A stretch of DNA of 10,736 bases from Candidatus Goldiibacteriota bacterium (GTDB lineage: Bacteria; Oederibacteriota; PGYV01; DSYL01): the NCBI GenBank assembly GCA_026418955.1, contig JAOAAI010000161.1:1-10736 (forward strand). The letters are read 5' to 3'. Both the position numbers and the translations under genes were made by a program. Positions 5,621 to 10,736 of the stretch are shown here, piece by piece. The first letter of the stretch is position 1. Every line of letters starts with the position of its first letter. The notes beneath the pieces are model-generated. The model had not been told where the DNA came from. It did no database searches and saw nothing but the letters and a program-made list of their open reading frames with translations.

Positions 5621-5935
5621 ATGAAAATTAAGAAGAATGATATAGTTACAGTGATCAGTGGTAAGGATAAAGGTAAGAGTGGAAAAGTTTTAAAAGTGTT
5701 TCCAAAAAAGCAAACTGTAATTGTTGAAAAAATAAATTTTATAAAAAGGCATACAAGACCAACAAGAAAGGTGCAACAGGGTGGTATTCTTCAAAAAGAA
5801 GCACCTATACATATATCAAAAGTTATGTTGATATGCAATAAATGTGGCAAGAAAACAAAAGTAAAGATAGAGAGACATTCCGGACAACCTGTAAGAATTT
5901 GCAAAAAATGTAAAGAAATGATAGATGCGAAATAA
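5621..5935 (+). CDS. rplX: 50S ribosomal protein uL24, zinc-ribbon form
   Basis: uL24 is an assembly initiator for the 50S subunit and lies near the tunnel exit. From the ATG at 5621 the protein has 104 residues. The KOW motif occupies about 5-35 (IVTVISGKDKGKSGKVLKVF, 8-27). The segment HTRPTRKVQQGGILQKEAPI (44-63) and the following HISKVML (64-70) are typical. The C-terminal part has two cysteine pairs, CNKC (72-75) and CKKC (94-97), which I infer bind one zinc ion. Many bacteria have lost these cysteines, while others, such as Thermotoga, keep them. Its stop overlaps an ATG at 5935 that belongs to the rplE frame but is probably not the rplE start. Confidence 0.97.
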   Translation: MKIKKNDIVTVISGKDKGKSGKVLKVFPKKQTVIVEKINFIKRHTRPTRKVQQGGILQKEAPIHISKVMLICNKCGKKTKVKIERHSGQPVRICKKCKEMIDAK

Positions 5936-5940
5936 TGAAT

Positions 5941-5947
5941 GGAGGAG
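5941..5947 (+). promoter_or_regulatory. Shine-Dalgarno fixing the ATG start of rplE
   Basis: GGAGGAG is 5 bases before the ATG at 5953. The in-frame ATG at 5935, which overlaps the rplX stop, lies upstream of this site and would add six residues absent from the family. A GTG at 5947 is too close to the site. Confidence 0.8.
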
Positions 5948-5952
5948 TGTTA

Positions 5953-6495
5953 ATGGCAAGATTAAAAGAAATATATAAAACAAAAATAATAGATAAATTG
6001 ATGAAAGAATTTAATTATAAAAATGTCAATCAGGTACCAAAACTTCTTAAAATAGTGATAAATATGGGTGTTGGTGAAGCAACACAAAATATAAAAGTTC
6101 TTGATCAGGCGGTTGATGACTTAGCTGCTATTACAGGACAAAAGCCTATAATAACCAGATCCAAAAAATCTATATCTAATTTTAAATTAAGACGTAATAT
6201 ACCGATTGGATGCAAAGTTACTTTACGTGGAGATAGGATGTATGAGTTCCTGGATAGATTAATATCAATTGCACTACCAAGAGTCAGAGATTTTAATGGC
6301 ATTTCACGTGATTCTTTTGATGGTAGAGGTAATTATACACTTGGTATAAAAGAGCATATTATTTTTCCAGAAGTTAAATATGATAAGATTATACAAATAC
6401 TTGGTATGGATATCAGTTTTGTTACTTCGGCTAAAACTGATAAAGAAGCTATGGGATTACTTGAAAGTTTTGGGATGCCGTTTCGGAAGAAATAA
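5953..6495 (+). CDS. rplE: 50S ribosomal protein uL5
   Basis: uL5 binds 5S rRNA with uL18 in the central protuberance and touches the P-site tRNA. Starting at 5953 the protein has 180 residues, the usual size; a start at 5935 would give 186. MARLKEIYKTKI opens it. VINMGVGEA (35-43) is conserved, LAAITGQKPIITRSKKSISN (57-76) contains the signature, and FKLRRNIPIGCKVTLRG (77-93) follows. Then come ALPRVRDFNGIS (107-118), the loop DGRGNYTLGIKEHIIFPE (123-140) and the C-terminal ESFGMPF. No odd residues were seen. There are 27 bases before the rpsN GTG. Confidence 0.97.
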   Translation: MARLKEIYKTKIIDKLMKEFNYKNVNQVPKLLKIVINMGVGEATQNIKVLDQAVDDLAAITGQKPIITRSKKSISNFKLRRNIPIGCKVTLRGDRMYEFLDRLISIALPRVRDFNGISRDSFDGRGNYTLGIKEHIIFPEVKYDKIIQILGMDISFVTSAKTDKEAMGLLESFGMPFRKK

Positions 6496-6512
6496 AATAA
6501 AGTTTTACTAAC

Positions 6513-6517
6513 GGAGG
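6513..6517 (+). promoter_or_regulatory. Shine-Dalgarno fixing the GTG start of rpsN
   Basis: GGAGG is 5 bases before the GTG at 6523. The next in-frame ATG (6541) would remove six residues of the conserved N-terminus and lies too far from the site. Confidence 0.8.
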
Positions 6518-6522
6518 CTAAA

Positions 6523-6708
6523 GTGACTAGAACTTGTTTGATGATTAAAGCCAAGAGAAAACCCAAATTTAAAGTCAGGCAGAGAAATAGATGTGCAATA
6601 TGTGGCAGACCTAGAGGTTATATGAGAGATTTTGGAGTGTGTAGAATATGTTTTAGAAACCTTGCTTATAGAGGTGAAATTCCAGGTATCCGAAAATCAA
6701 GTTGGTGA
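6523..6708 (+). CDS. rpsN: 30S ribosomal protein uS14, short zinc-binding type
   Basis: uS14 is a 30S head protein contacting uS3, uS10 and uS19. This is the short type (61 residues, also named rpsZ), with zinc ligands Cys24, Cys27, Cys40 and Cys43 in CAICGRP and CRICFR. KAKRKPKFKVR (9-19) and the ending RGEIPGIRKSSW are standard. The start is GTG: it gives exactly the family length, aligned with the common opening 'MAKKSLI-KAKRKPKF'. The N-terminal residues TRTCLM are less lysine-rich than usual and include an extra cysteine at position 5, outside the zinc site. Organisms with this form often carry a second zinc-free copy elsewhere; none is in the window. Confidence 0.97.
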   Translation: MTRTCLMIKAKRKPKFKVRQRNRCAICGRPRGYMRDFGVCRICFRNLAYRGEIPGIRKSSW

Positions 6709-6727
6709 TTTATTTTAAGGAGGCAAT

Positions 6728-7117
6728 ATGGATCCATTAGCAGATATGTTGACAATAATAAAAAATGGTAATCATAGATATAAAGATTTTGTAGATGTGC
6801 CATCATCAAAGATGAAACAAAACATTGTAAAATTATTAAAAGAGGAAGGTTTTATTAAAGGTTACAGGTATGTTGAAGATAATAAACAAGGAATCATTAG
6901 AATATATTTAAAATATGGACCTAATAAAGAAAGAGCCATTCATGATATAAAACGTATAAGTAAACCATCAAGAAGGATATATATGCCAATAAAGAAAATT
7001 CCAAAATTTAAAGATAAAGTTGGAACAGTAATTTTAAGTACATCAAAAGGAATAATGACTTTAGAAAAGGCAAAAGAGTTAAATATTGGTGGTGAGATAC
7101 TTTTTCAAATATGGTAA
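6728..7117 (+). CDS. rpsH: 30S ribosomal protein uS8
   Basis: uS8 binds the central domain of 16S rRNA and in E. coli represses the spc operon by binding a mimic of that site near rplE. The 129 residues show MDPLADMLTIIKNG (1-14), with the initiator Met directly replacing the MTM-type extension seen in many homologues; VDVPSSKMK (22-30); DNKQGIIRIYLKYG (51-64); ISKPSRRIY (77-85); the signature GTVILSTSKGIMTLEKAKE (99-117); and the end GGEILFQIW. AAGGAGG at 6717-6723 is 4 bases before the ATG, rather close. I looked for an uS8-like RNA hairpin in the rplX-rplE gap and saw none. Confidence 0.97.
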   Translation: MDPLADMLTIIKNGNHRYKDFVDVPSSKMKQNIVKLLKEEGFIKGYRYVEDNKQGIIRIYLKYGPNKERAIHDIKRISKPSRRIYMPIKKIPKFKDKVGTVILSTSKGIMTLEKAKELNIGGEILFQIW

Positions 7118-7132
7118 AAAGGAGTAAAGAAC

Positions 7133-7711
7133 ATGTCTCGTATAGGTAAATTACCAATAAAAATACCTGACGGAGTAAAAGTAAATATAGAAAATGAAAA
7201 GATAATGATAGAAGGTCCAAAAGGAAAAACTGAACATATAAAGAACCCAAATTTTAATTATGAGATCAATAATAACGAAATTAAAATAACAGTAAAAAAC
7301 AATGATACTTCAAACAAAATGATAAAAATGTTTTATGGTATGGAGAGATCAATACTTAATAGTAAAATTAATGGTGTTGTACAAGAATATATAAAAGTTC
7401 TTGTATTAAAAGGAATTGGTTATAAAGTTCAGGCACAGGGTAAAAATTTGAGTTTTAATGTTGGTTTTACACATCCTGTAATTTATAAATTACCTGATAA
7501 TGTTCAAGCGGAAATTGATAGTCAATCTAAAACAATGAGAATTATTTTAAAAAGTTATGATAAATGTAGTGTTGGTAAAGTAGCTGCAGAAATAAGAAAA
7601 ATAAAACCTCCAGAACCATATCAAGGAAAAGGTATAATGTATGAAAATGAAAAAATAAGAAGAAAAGTAGGTAAGGCAGCAGCAACAGGTGCACCAGGAG
7701 CATCAAAATAA
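7133..7711 (+). CDS. rplF: 50S ribosomal protein uL6
   Basis: uL6 sits near the factor-binding site by the sarcin-ricin loop. It consists of two repeated domains: MSRIGKLPIKIPDGV (1-15) opens the first, and IKVLVLKGIGYKVQAQGK (87-104) and VGFTHPVIYKLP (110-121) belong to the second. The signature PEPYQGKGIMYENEKIRRK (160-178) is clear. The protein has 192 residues, against roughly 178-180 in many bacteria. The extra part is a C-terminal tail, AAATGAPGASK (182-192), whose Ala/Gly/Pro composition differs from the lysine- and asparagine-rich body. It ends with tandem stops TAA TAA (7709-7714). Shine-Dalgarno AAAAGGAG at 7117-7124. Confidence 0.97.
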   Translation: MSRIGKLPIKIPDGVKVNIENEKIMIEGPKGKTEHIKNPNFNYEINNNEIKITVKNNDTSNKMIKMFYGMERSILNSKINGVVQEYIKVLVLKGIGYKVQAQGKNLSFNVGFTHPVIYKLPDNVQAEIDSQSKTMRIILKSYDKCSVGKVAAEIRKIKPPEPYQGKGIMYENEKIRRKVGKAAATGAPGASK

Positions 7712-7749
7712 TAAATGTAATATATTTTATTTAGGAGGAAAAGAAATAA

Positions 7750-8124
7750 ATGAAATTGAGCAAAAAAATGCATATAAGGAGATTGATGAGATATATAAGA
7801 CACAGACGAGTGCGTAAAAAAGTGTTTGGTACAGCAGAAAAACCAAGATTAAGTATATTTAAAGGATCACGTACTCTTTTTGCTCAGGTTATTGATGATA
7901 CTGCATCAAAGACTATAATAGGGATAGCAACTAATTCAAAAGAATTAAAATCACTGATAAAAGGTCCAAATATTGAAGGAGCAAAAATACTCGGAAAGTT
8001 TATTGCAGAAAAATGTAAAGAAAAAGGCATAAAAGAAGTTATACTGGATAGAGGTGGATATAAATATCATGGAGTTATTAAATCGTTTGCTGATAGTGTA
8101 AGAGAAAATGGAGTAAAGATATAA
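7750..8124 (+). CDS. rplR: 50S ribosomal protein uL18
   Basis: uL18 binds 5S rRNA and anchors it to 23S rRNA together with uL5. The 124-residue protein has a very basic N-terminal extension, MKLSKKMHIRRLMRYIRHRR, which contacts RNA. It is followed by VRKKVFGTAEKPRLSIFKG (21-39), LFAQVIDDTASKTI (43-56) and the C-terminal DRGGYKYHGVIKSFADSVRE (100-119), all characteristic. The ATG at 7750 is 11 bases after AGGAGG (7733-7738), the longest spacing in the window together with rpmD. The 38-base gap after rplF is AT-rich and includes an ATGTAA start-stop pair at 7715-7720, but no hairpin that I can defend. Confidence 0.97.
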   Translation: MKLSKKMHIRRLMRYIRHRRVRKKVFGTAEKPRLSIFKGSRTLFAQVIDDTASKTIIGIATNSKELKSLIKGPNIEGAKILGKFIAEKCKEKGIKEVILDRGGYKYHGVIKSFADSVRENGVKI

Positions 8125-8136
8125 ATTAAAAAATGT

Positions 8137-8142
8137 AGGAGG
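8137..8142 (+). promoter_or_regulatory. Shine-Dalgarno fixing the TTG start of rpsE
   Basis: AGGAGG lies 5 bases before the TTG at 8148. A minimal ATG TAG unit (8133-8138) overlaps its 5' end. The sequence GGAGGATAA followed by TTG resembles the rplC initiation region. Confidence 0.8.
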
Positions 8143-8147
8143 ATAAT

Positions 8148-8642
8148 TTGAAACAGAAAGTTGATTGGAATAAACTTGCAGATTTAAAAGAATCAATCGT
8201 GAGTATAAATAGGGTAGCAAAAGTTGTGAAAGGTGGTAAAAGGTTTAAATTTAGTGTACTTGCAATTGTTGGAGATGGGCATGGTCATGTTGGATATGGA
8301 TTAGGTAAAGCAAGAGAAGTTCCTGATGCTATCAGAAAAGCTGTAAATAGAGCTAAAAAGAATCTAATAAAGATACCATTAAAAGATACAACAATACCTT
8401 ATGAGGTGATTGGTGATTTTGGAGCTGCAAGGGTATTATTAAAACCAGCTTCTCCTGGAACTGGTGTTATAGCTTGTGGAACAGTGAGAGCTATTGTTGA
8501 ACTTGCTGGTATACATGATATATTAACAAAGATTATAAGTAGAACTACTAATCCATTTAATGTTGTCTATGCGACATTTAAGGCTCTTGAGCAATTGGAA
8601 GAGCCTGAAAAAATTTTAGAATTTAGGAAAGGTGCAAAATAA
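8148..8642 (+). CDS. rpsE: 30S ribosomal protein uS5
   Basis: uS5 lies at the mRNA entrance and decoding region, affects translational accuracy and is the target of spectinomycin-resistance changes. The 164 residues show INRVAKVVKGGKRFKFSVL (20-38), whose VKGGKRF loop is the spectinomycin region and looks wild type. The signature GDGHGHVGYGLGKAREVPDA (42-61) is present, with AIRKAVNRAKKNL (61-73), then KPASPGTGVIACGTVRAIVE (99-118) and TNPFNVVYATFKALEQL (134-150). The start is TTG; no in-frame ATG lies between the rplR stop and the conserved region, and the Shine-Dalgarno site fits. rpmD starts after a single spacer base, so the two are likely coupled. Confidence 0.97.
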   Translation: MKQKVDWNKLADLKESIVSINRVAKVVKGGKRFKFSVLAIVGDGHGHVGYGLGKAREVPDAIRKAVNRAKKNLIKIPLKDTTIPYEVIGDFGAARVLLKPASPGTGVIACGTVRAIVELAGIHDILTKIISRTTNPFNVVYATFKALEQLEEPEKILEFRKGAK

Positions 8643-8643
8643 T

Positions 8644-8826
8644 ATGTCAAAGATTAAAGTTAAACTTATTAAAGGATTAGCTGGTAAGCTAAATAAAAAT
8701 AAAAAAATAATTAAAGCACTAGGACTTAAGAAAATAGGTGATGAAAAAATTTTTGAAAAAAATGATGCGATTATGGGTATGATAAAAAAAGTTTCTTTCA
8801 TGCTGGAAGTTAATGAGATGAAATAA
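8644..8826 (+). CDS. rpmD: 50S ribosomal protein uL30
   Basis: uL30 is a small 50S protein that is absent from some bacterial lineages. The 60 residues begin MSKIKVKLIKGLAGK, matching the family opening, then IKALGLKKIG (23-32) and DAIMGMIKKVSFMLEV (41-56). The ATG at 8644 is chosen; an in-frame GTG at 8632, inside the end of rpsE, would add four residues not found in homologues. The best Shine-Dalgarno candidate, AGGAAAGG at 8625-8632, lies in the rpsE tail and is weak and distant, so translation probably depends on ribosomes leaving rpsE. Confidence 0.95.
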   Translation: MSKIKVKLIKGLAGKLNKNKKIIKALGLKKIGDEKIFEKNDAIMGMIKKVSFMLEVNEMK

Positions 8827-8839
8827 TGGAGGAAATTAA

Positions 8840-9280
8840 ATGTTTGAAGATTTGAAAATAAATAAAAAGAAAAGAAAAAAAAGAACCAGAGTGGGTAGAG
8901 GCCGCGGTAGTGGGCTAGGTAAAACAGCTGGTCGTGGAAATAAAGGACAGAACTCAAGAAGCGGTGCGGGAAAACCACCATGGTTTGAAGGTGGACAACA
9001 GACATATGTTCGTAGAATACCAAAAACAGGGTTTAAAAATCCATTTAAAGAGGATGTTCAGATAATAAATATAGGTTTTTTGAATGAAAAATTTGAAAAT
9101 GGTTCAATTATAGATAAAAATATTTTGTTTGAAAAAGGTTATATAAAAGATAAAGAAAAAAAATTAAAAATTTTAGGTGATGGCAATATATCAAAGTCTT
9201 TTACCATAAAGGCAGATAAGTTTTCTAAGAATGCTATTGATAAAATAAAGCAAGCTGGTGGAAAGGTGGAAGTAATATAA
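8840..9280 (+). CDS. rplO: 50S ribosomal protein uL15
   Basis: uL15 is a late-assembly 50S protein with a long basic N-terminal arm that threads through 23S rRNA. The 146 residues include KKKRKKRTRVGRGRGSGLGK (9-28), TAGRGNKGQNSRSGAG (29-44), WFEGGQQTYVRRIPKTGFKN (48-67), a globular middle, and the C-terminal signature region KLKILGDGNISKSFTIKADK (108-127) ending in AGGKVEVI. The lysine-rich arm contains an 8-base A run (8875-8882). GGAGG (8828-8832) precedes the ATG by 7 bases. The stop TAA overlaps the secY ATG (9278-9282), which suggests coupling of the last ribosomal gene to the translocon gene. Confidence 0.97.
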   Translation: MFEDLKINKKKRKKRTRVGRGRGSGLGKTAGRGNKGQNSRSGAGKPPWFEGGQQTYVRRIPKTGFKNPFKEDVQIINIGFLNEKFENGSIIDKNILFEKGYIKDKEKKLKILGDGNISKSFTIKADKFSKNAIDKIKQAGGKVEVI

Positions 9281-10608
9281 TGGAACAGTTGGTAAATATT
9301 TTTAAAATACCAGAATTGAAAAGACGTATACTTTTTATGCTAGGTATGTTGTTTATATTTCGGCTTGGTGCACATGTTCCAACACCAGGTGTAAATGGCC
9401 ATGTTATGAATATGCTTGTTAGCCAGCAGGCTGGTGGGTTTTTAGGATTTTTTGATTTATTTTCTGGTGGAGCTTTAGGACAATTTGCCATTTTTTCTCT
9501 TGGCATAATGCCTTATATTTCTGCTTCAATTATTTTACAGTTATTAACTGCTGTTATTCCGCAACTTGAAGCACTTTCAAAAGAAGGTGAAGCTGGTAGA
9601 AAAAAAATAACACAATATACAAGATATTTAACTGTTGTAATATGTATGATTCAGGCAACAGCTGTAACTTTTTGGTTGAAAACTGTAAATGTAGGTGGTG
9701 TTCCACTTGTCCCTAATTATAATATTATGTTTATAATTACAACTGTTTTGACTTTAACAGCAGGTACTATTTTTTTAATGTGGTTAGGAGAACAGATGAC
9801 TGAATACGGTATTGGTAATGGTATGTCCATGTTGATTTTAGCTGGGATTATTGCAAGAATACCAGATCAAATAGGTAGAATAATAGGTTTAATGCAGGGG
9901 GGAACATTATCGCTTTTTCAGCTATTGCTTTTTATTGCAGTTATGATTGCACTCACTGCTGTTGCAGTTATTTCTCAACAATCATACAGAAAAATTCCTG
10001 TGCAGTATGCTCAAAGGATTATAGGTAGAAAAATATATCGCGGACAGTCAACTAATCTACCTTTAAAGATAGATTATTCAGGAGTCATTGCTGTTATTTT
10101 TGCATCATCAGTTATGGTTATTCCTTCTATGATTGCAAAATTATTGGAACGCCCAGGCCGTACTGATATCTTAAATAGGATACTTGAAATACTAAATTCA
10201 TTATTTTCTGCTGGACATATTGTTTATATATTGCTTTATTCTGCACTTATAATATTTTTCTGTTATTTTTACACTGCAATAAGTTTTAATCCGAATGACC
10301 TTGCAGAAAACATGAAAAAAAATGGAGGATTTGTTCCTGGTATAAGACCAGGGCAACCAACAGCTGAATATATAAATAACATTTTATCACATATAACTCT
10401 TGGTGGAGCTTTACTTGTTGTTCTTATTGCAATTATTCCTGATTTAATAGGATATTATACTGGCATTGGAATGTACTTTGGAGGAACAACACTTCTTATT
10501 ATGGTTGGAGTTTCTCTTGATCTTATACAGCAGTTAGAAGCGCATTTACTTATGAGGCACTATGAGGGGTTTATGAAATCAGGAAAAATCAGGGGAAGAA
10601 GAATATAA
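9280..10608 (+). CDS. secY: Preprotein translocase subunit SecY
   Basis: SecY is the channel of the Sec translocon in the inner membrane; with SecE, SecG and SecA it exports proteins and inserts membrane proteins. The 442 residues show the ten-helix plan: approximate membrane segments at 16-34, 68-90, 115-133, 148-168, 181-197, 211-231, 267-288, 312-334, 370-388 and 395-415. The signature in helix 2 reads GQFAIFSLGIMPYISASI (67-84). LGEQMTEYGIGNGMSML (169-185) belongs to the helix 4-5 region, and PGIRPGQPT (353-361) to the cytosolic C5 loop used by SecA and the ribosome. A plug region follows helix 1. No truncation or missing motif was seen. The start overlaps the rplO stop, with AGGTGGA at 9264-9270 as a modest Shine-Dalgarno. 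Confidence 0.98.
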   Translation: MEQLVNIFKIPELKRRILFMLGMLFIFRLGAHVPTPGVNGHVMNMLVSQQAGGFLGFFDLFSGGALGQFAIFSLGIMPYISASIILQLLTAVIPQLEALSKEGEAGRKKITQYTRYLTVVICMIQATAVTFWLKTVNVGGVPLVPNYNIMFIITTVLTLTAGTIFLMWLGEQMTEYGIGNGMSMLILAGIIARIPDQIGRIIGLMQGGTLSLFQLLLFIAVMIALTAVAVISQQSYRKIPVQYAQRIIGRKIYRGQSTNLPLKIDYSGVIAVIFASSVMVIPSMIAKLLERPGRTDILNRILEILNSLFSAGHIVYILLYSALIIFFCYFYTAISFNPNDLAENMKKNGGFVPGIRPGQPTAEYINNILSHITLGGALLVVLIAIIPDLIGYYTGIGMYFGGTTLLIMVGVSLDLIQQLEAHLLMRHYEGFMKSGKIRGRRI

Positions 10609-10626
10609 AATATAAGGAGAAAAAAT

Positions 10627-10736
10627 ATGATTTTCATATTACTGGGACCACCCGGAGCTGGTAAGGGTACTTATTCTGAAAAACTTATTAAATTTTATAA
10701 GATACCACAAATTTCTACAGGTGATATTTTAAGAGC
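10627..10736 (+). CDS. adk: Adenylate kinase, 5' end only (partial)
   Basis: Adenylate kinase interconverts ATP plus AMP with two ADP in the cytosol. Only the first 36 complete codons are present. MIFILLGPPGAGKGT contains the P-loop (GPPGAGKGT, 7-15), and IPQISTGDILRA at the right edge is the start of the AMP-binding segment. Residue 16 is Tyr where most bacterial enzymes have Gln (GKGTQAE). The ATG at 10627 follows AAGGAG (10614-10619) by 7 bases, and the gap from secY is 18 bases. The secY-adk pairing is a widespread spc-operon extension, often continued by map and infA, which would lie beyond the window. Confidence 0.96.
   Translation, partial: MIFILLGPPGAGKGTYSEKLIKFYKIPQISTGDILR

Noticed and set aside
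5935..5952. Upstream ATG start for rplE overlapping the rplX stop
   Set aside because: It lies before the GGAGGAG site and adds MNGGVL, absent from the family; the ATG at 5953 gives the normal 180-residue uL5.
5936..5952. uS8-binding regulatory hairpin in the rplX-rplE gap, as in the E. coli spc operon
   Set aside because: Only 17 bases are present, mostly the Shine-Dalgarno site, with no helix visible.
8632..8643. GTG start for rpmD inside rpsE
   Set aside because: Adds four residues not seen in uL30; the ATG at 8644 matches the family opening.
1..10736. A hidden undescribed system (mobile element, toxin-antitoxin, CRISPR, phage genes)
   Set aside because: The window is packed with 24 canonical genes in canonical order, and the gaps total only a few hundred bases. 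No repeats, foreign genes or unexplained frames remain.

Overview
This window is a compact, single-strand ribosomal protein superoperon of an AT-rich bacterium. Every gene lies on the + strand, in the classical order: the 3' end of tuf (str operon), then the S10 cluster rpsJ-rplC-rplD-rplW-rplB-rpsS-rplV-rpsC-rplP-rpmC-rpsQ, then the spc cluster rplN-rplX-rplE-rpsN-rpsH-rplF-rplR-rpsE-rpmD-rplO-secY, and finally the 5' end of adk, cut by the window edge. All 24 genes are recognisable bacterial (not archaeal) proteins. There is no RNA gene, mobile element, CRISPR array or gene-free stretch above 45 bases.

Organism: the ribosomal genes look roughly 30% G+C by eye and use A/T-ending codons, lysine-rich proteins and strong GGAGG-type Shine-Dalgarno sites. 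uS14 is the short zinc-binding type and uL24 carries two CxxC pairs. The sequences are not close to the Escherichia or Bacillus versions that I know. An uncultured or poorly sampled AT-rich phylum is likely. The uL4 loop and uS8 'SKPSRR' style recall Elusimicrobiota/Omnitrophota-like or other deep lineages, but this is a guess and I do not assign a taxon.

Layout: 1-137 tuf 3' end; 182-4951 S10 block, ending with rpmC and overlapping rpsQ by 4 bases; 4948-9280 remaining ribosomal proteins; 9280-10608 secY (protein export channel); 10627-10736 adk start. Gaps are 1 to 44 bases, and five junctions overlap (TGATG, TAATG, ATGA types), so the whole window is probably one transcript with translational coupling. 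No promoter or terminator can be defended inside it. Three genes use non-ATG starts (rplC TTG, rpsN GTG, rpsE TTG), each supported by a Shine-Dalgarno site and by the family N-terminus.

Function: the products build the 50S exit tunnel and peptidyl-transferase surroundings (uL2, uL3, uL4, uL22, uL23, uL24, uL29), the central protuberance (uL5, uL18) and the 30S head and mRNA entrance (uS3, uS10, uS14, uS19, uS5). SecY, coexpressed, is the membrane channel that docks at the tunnel exit near uL23/uL29.

I found no undescribed system. The points worth a second look are molecular variants: a roughly 7-residue insertion in uS3 and an Arg-to-Trp change at its mRNA-helicase position; an altered uL2 catalytic-centre motif; a sharp change in base composition between tuf and rpsJ; and repeated short start-stop units around the Shine-Dalgarno sites.
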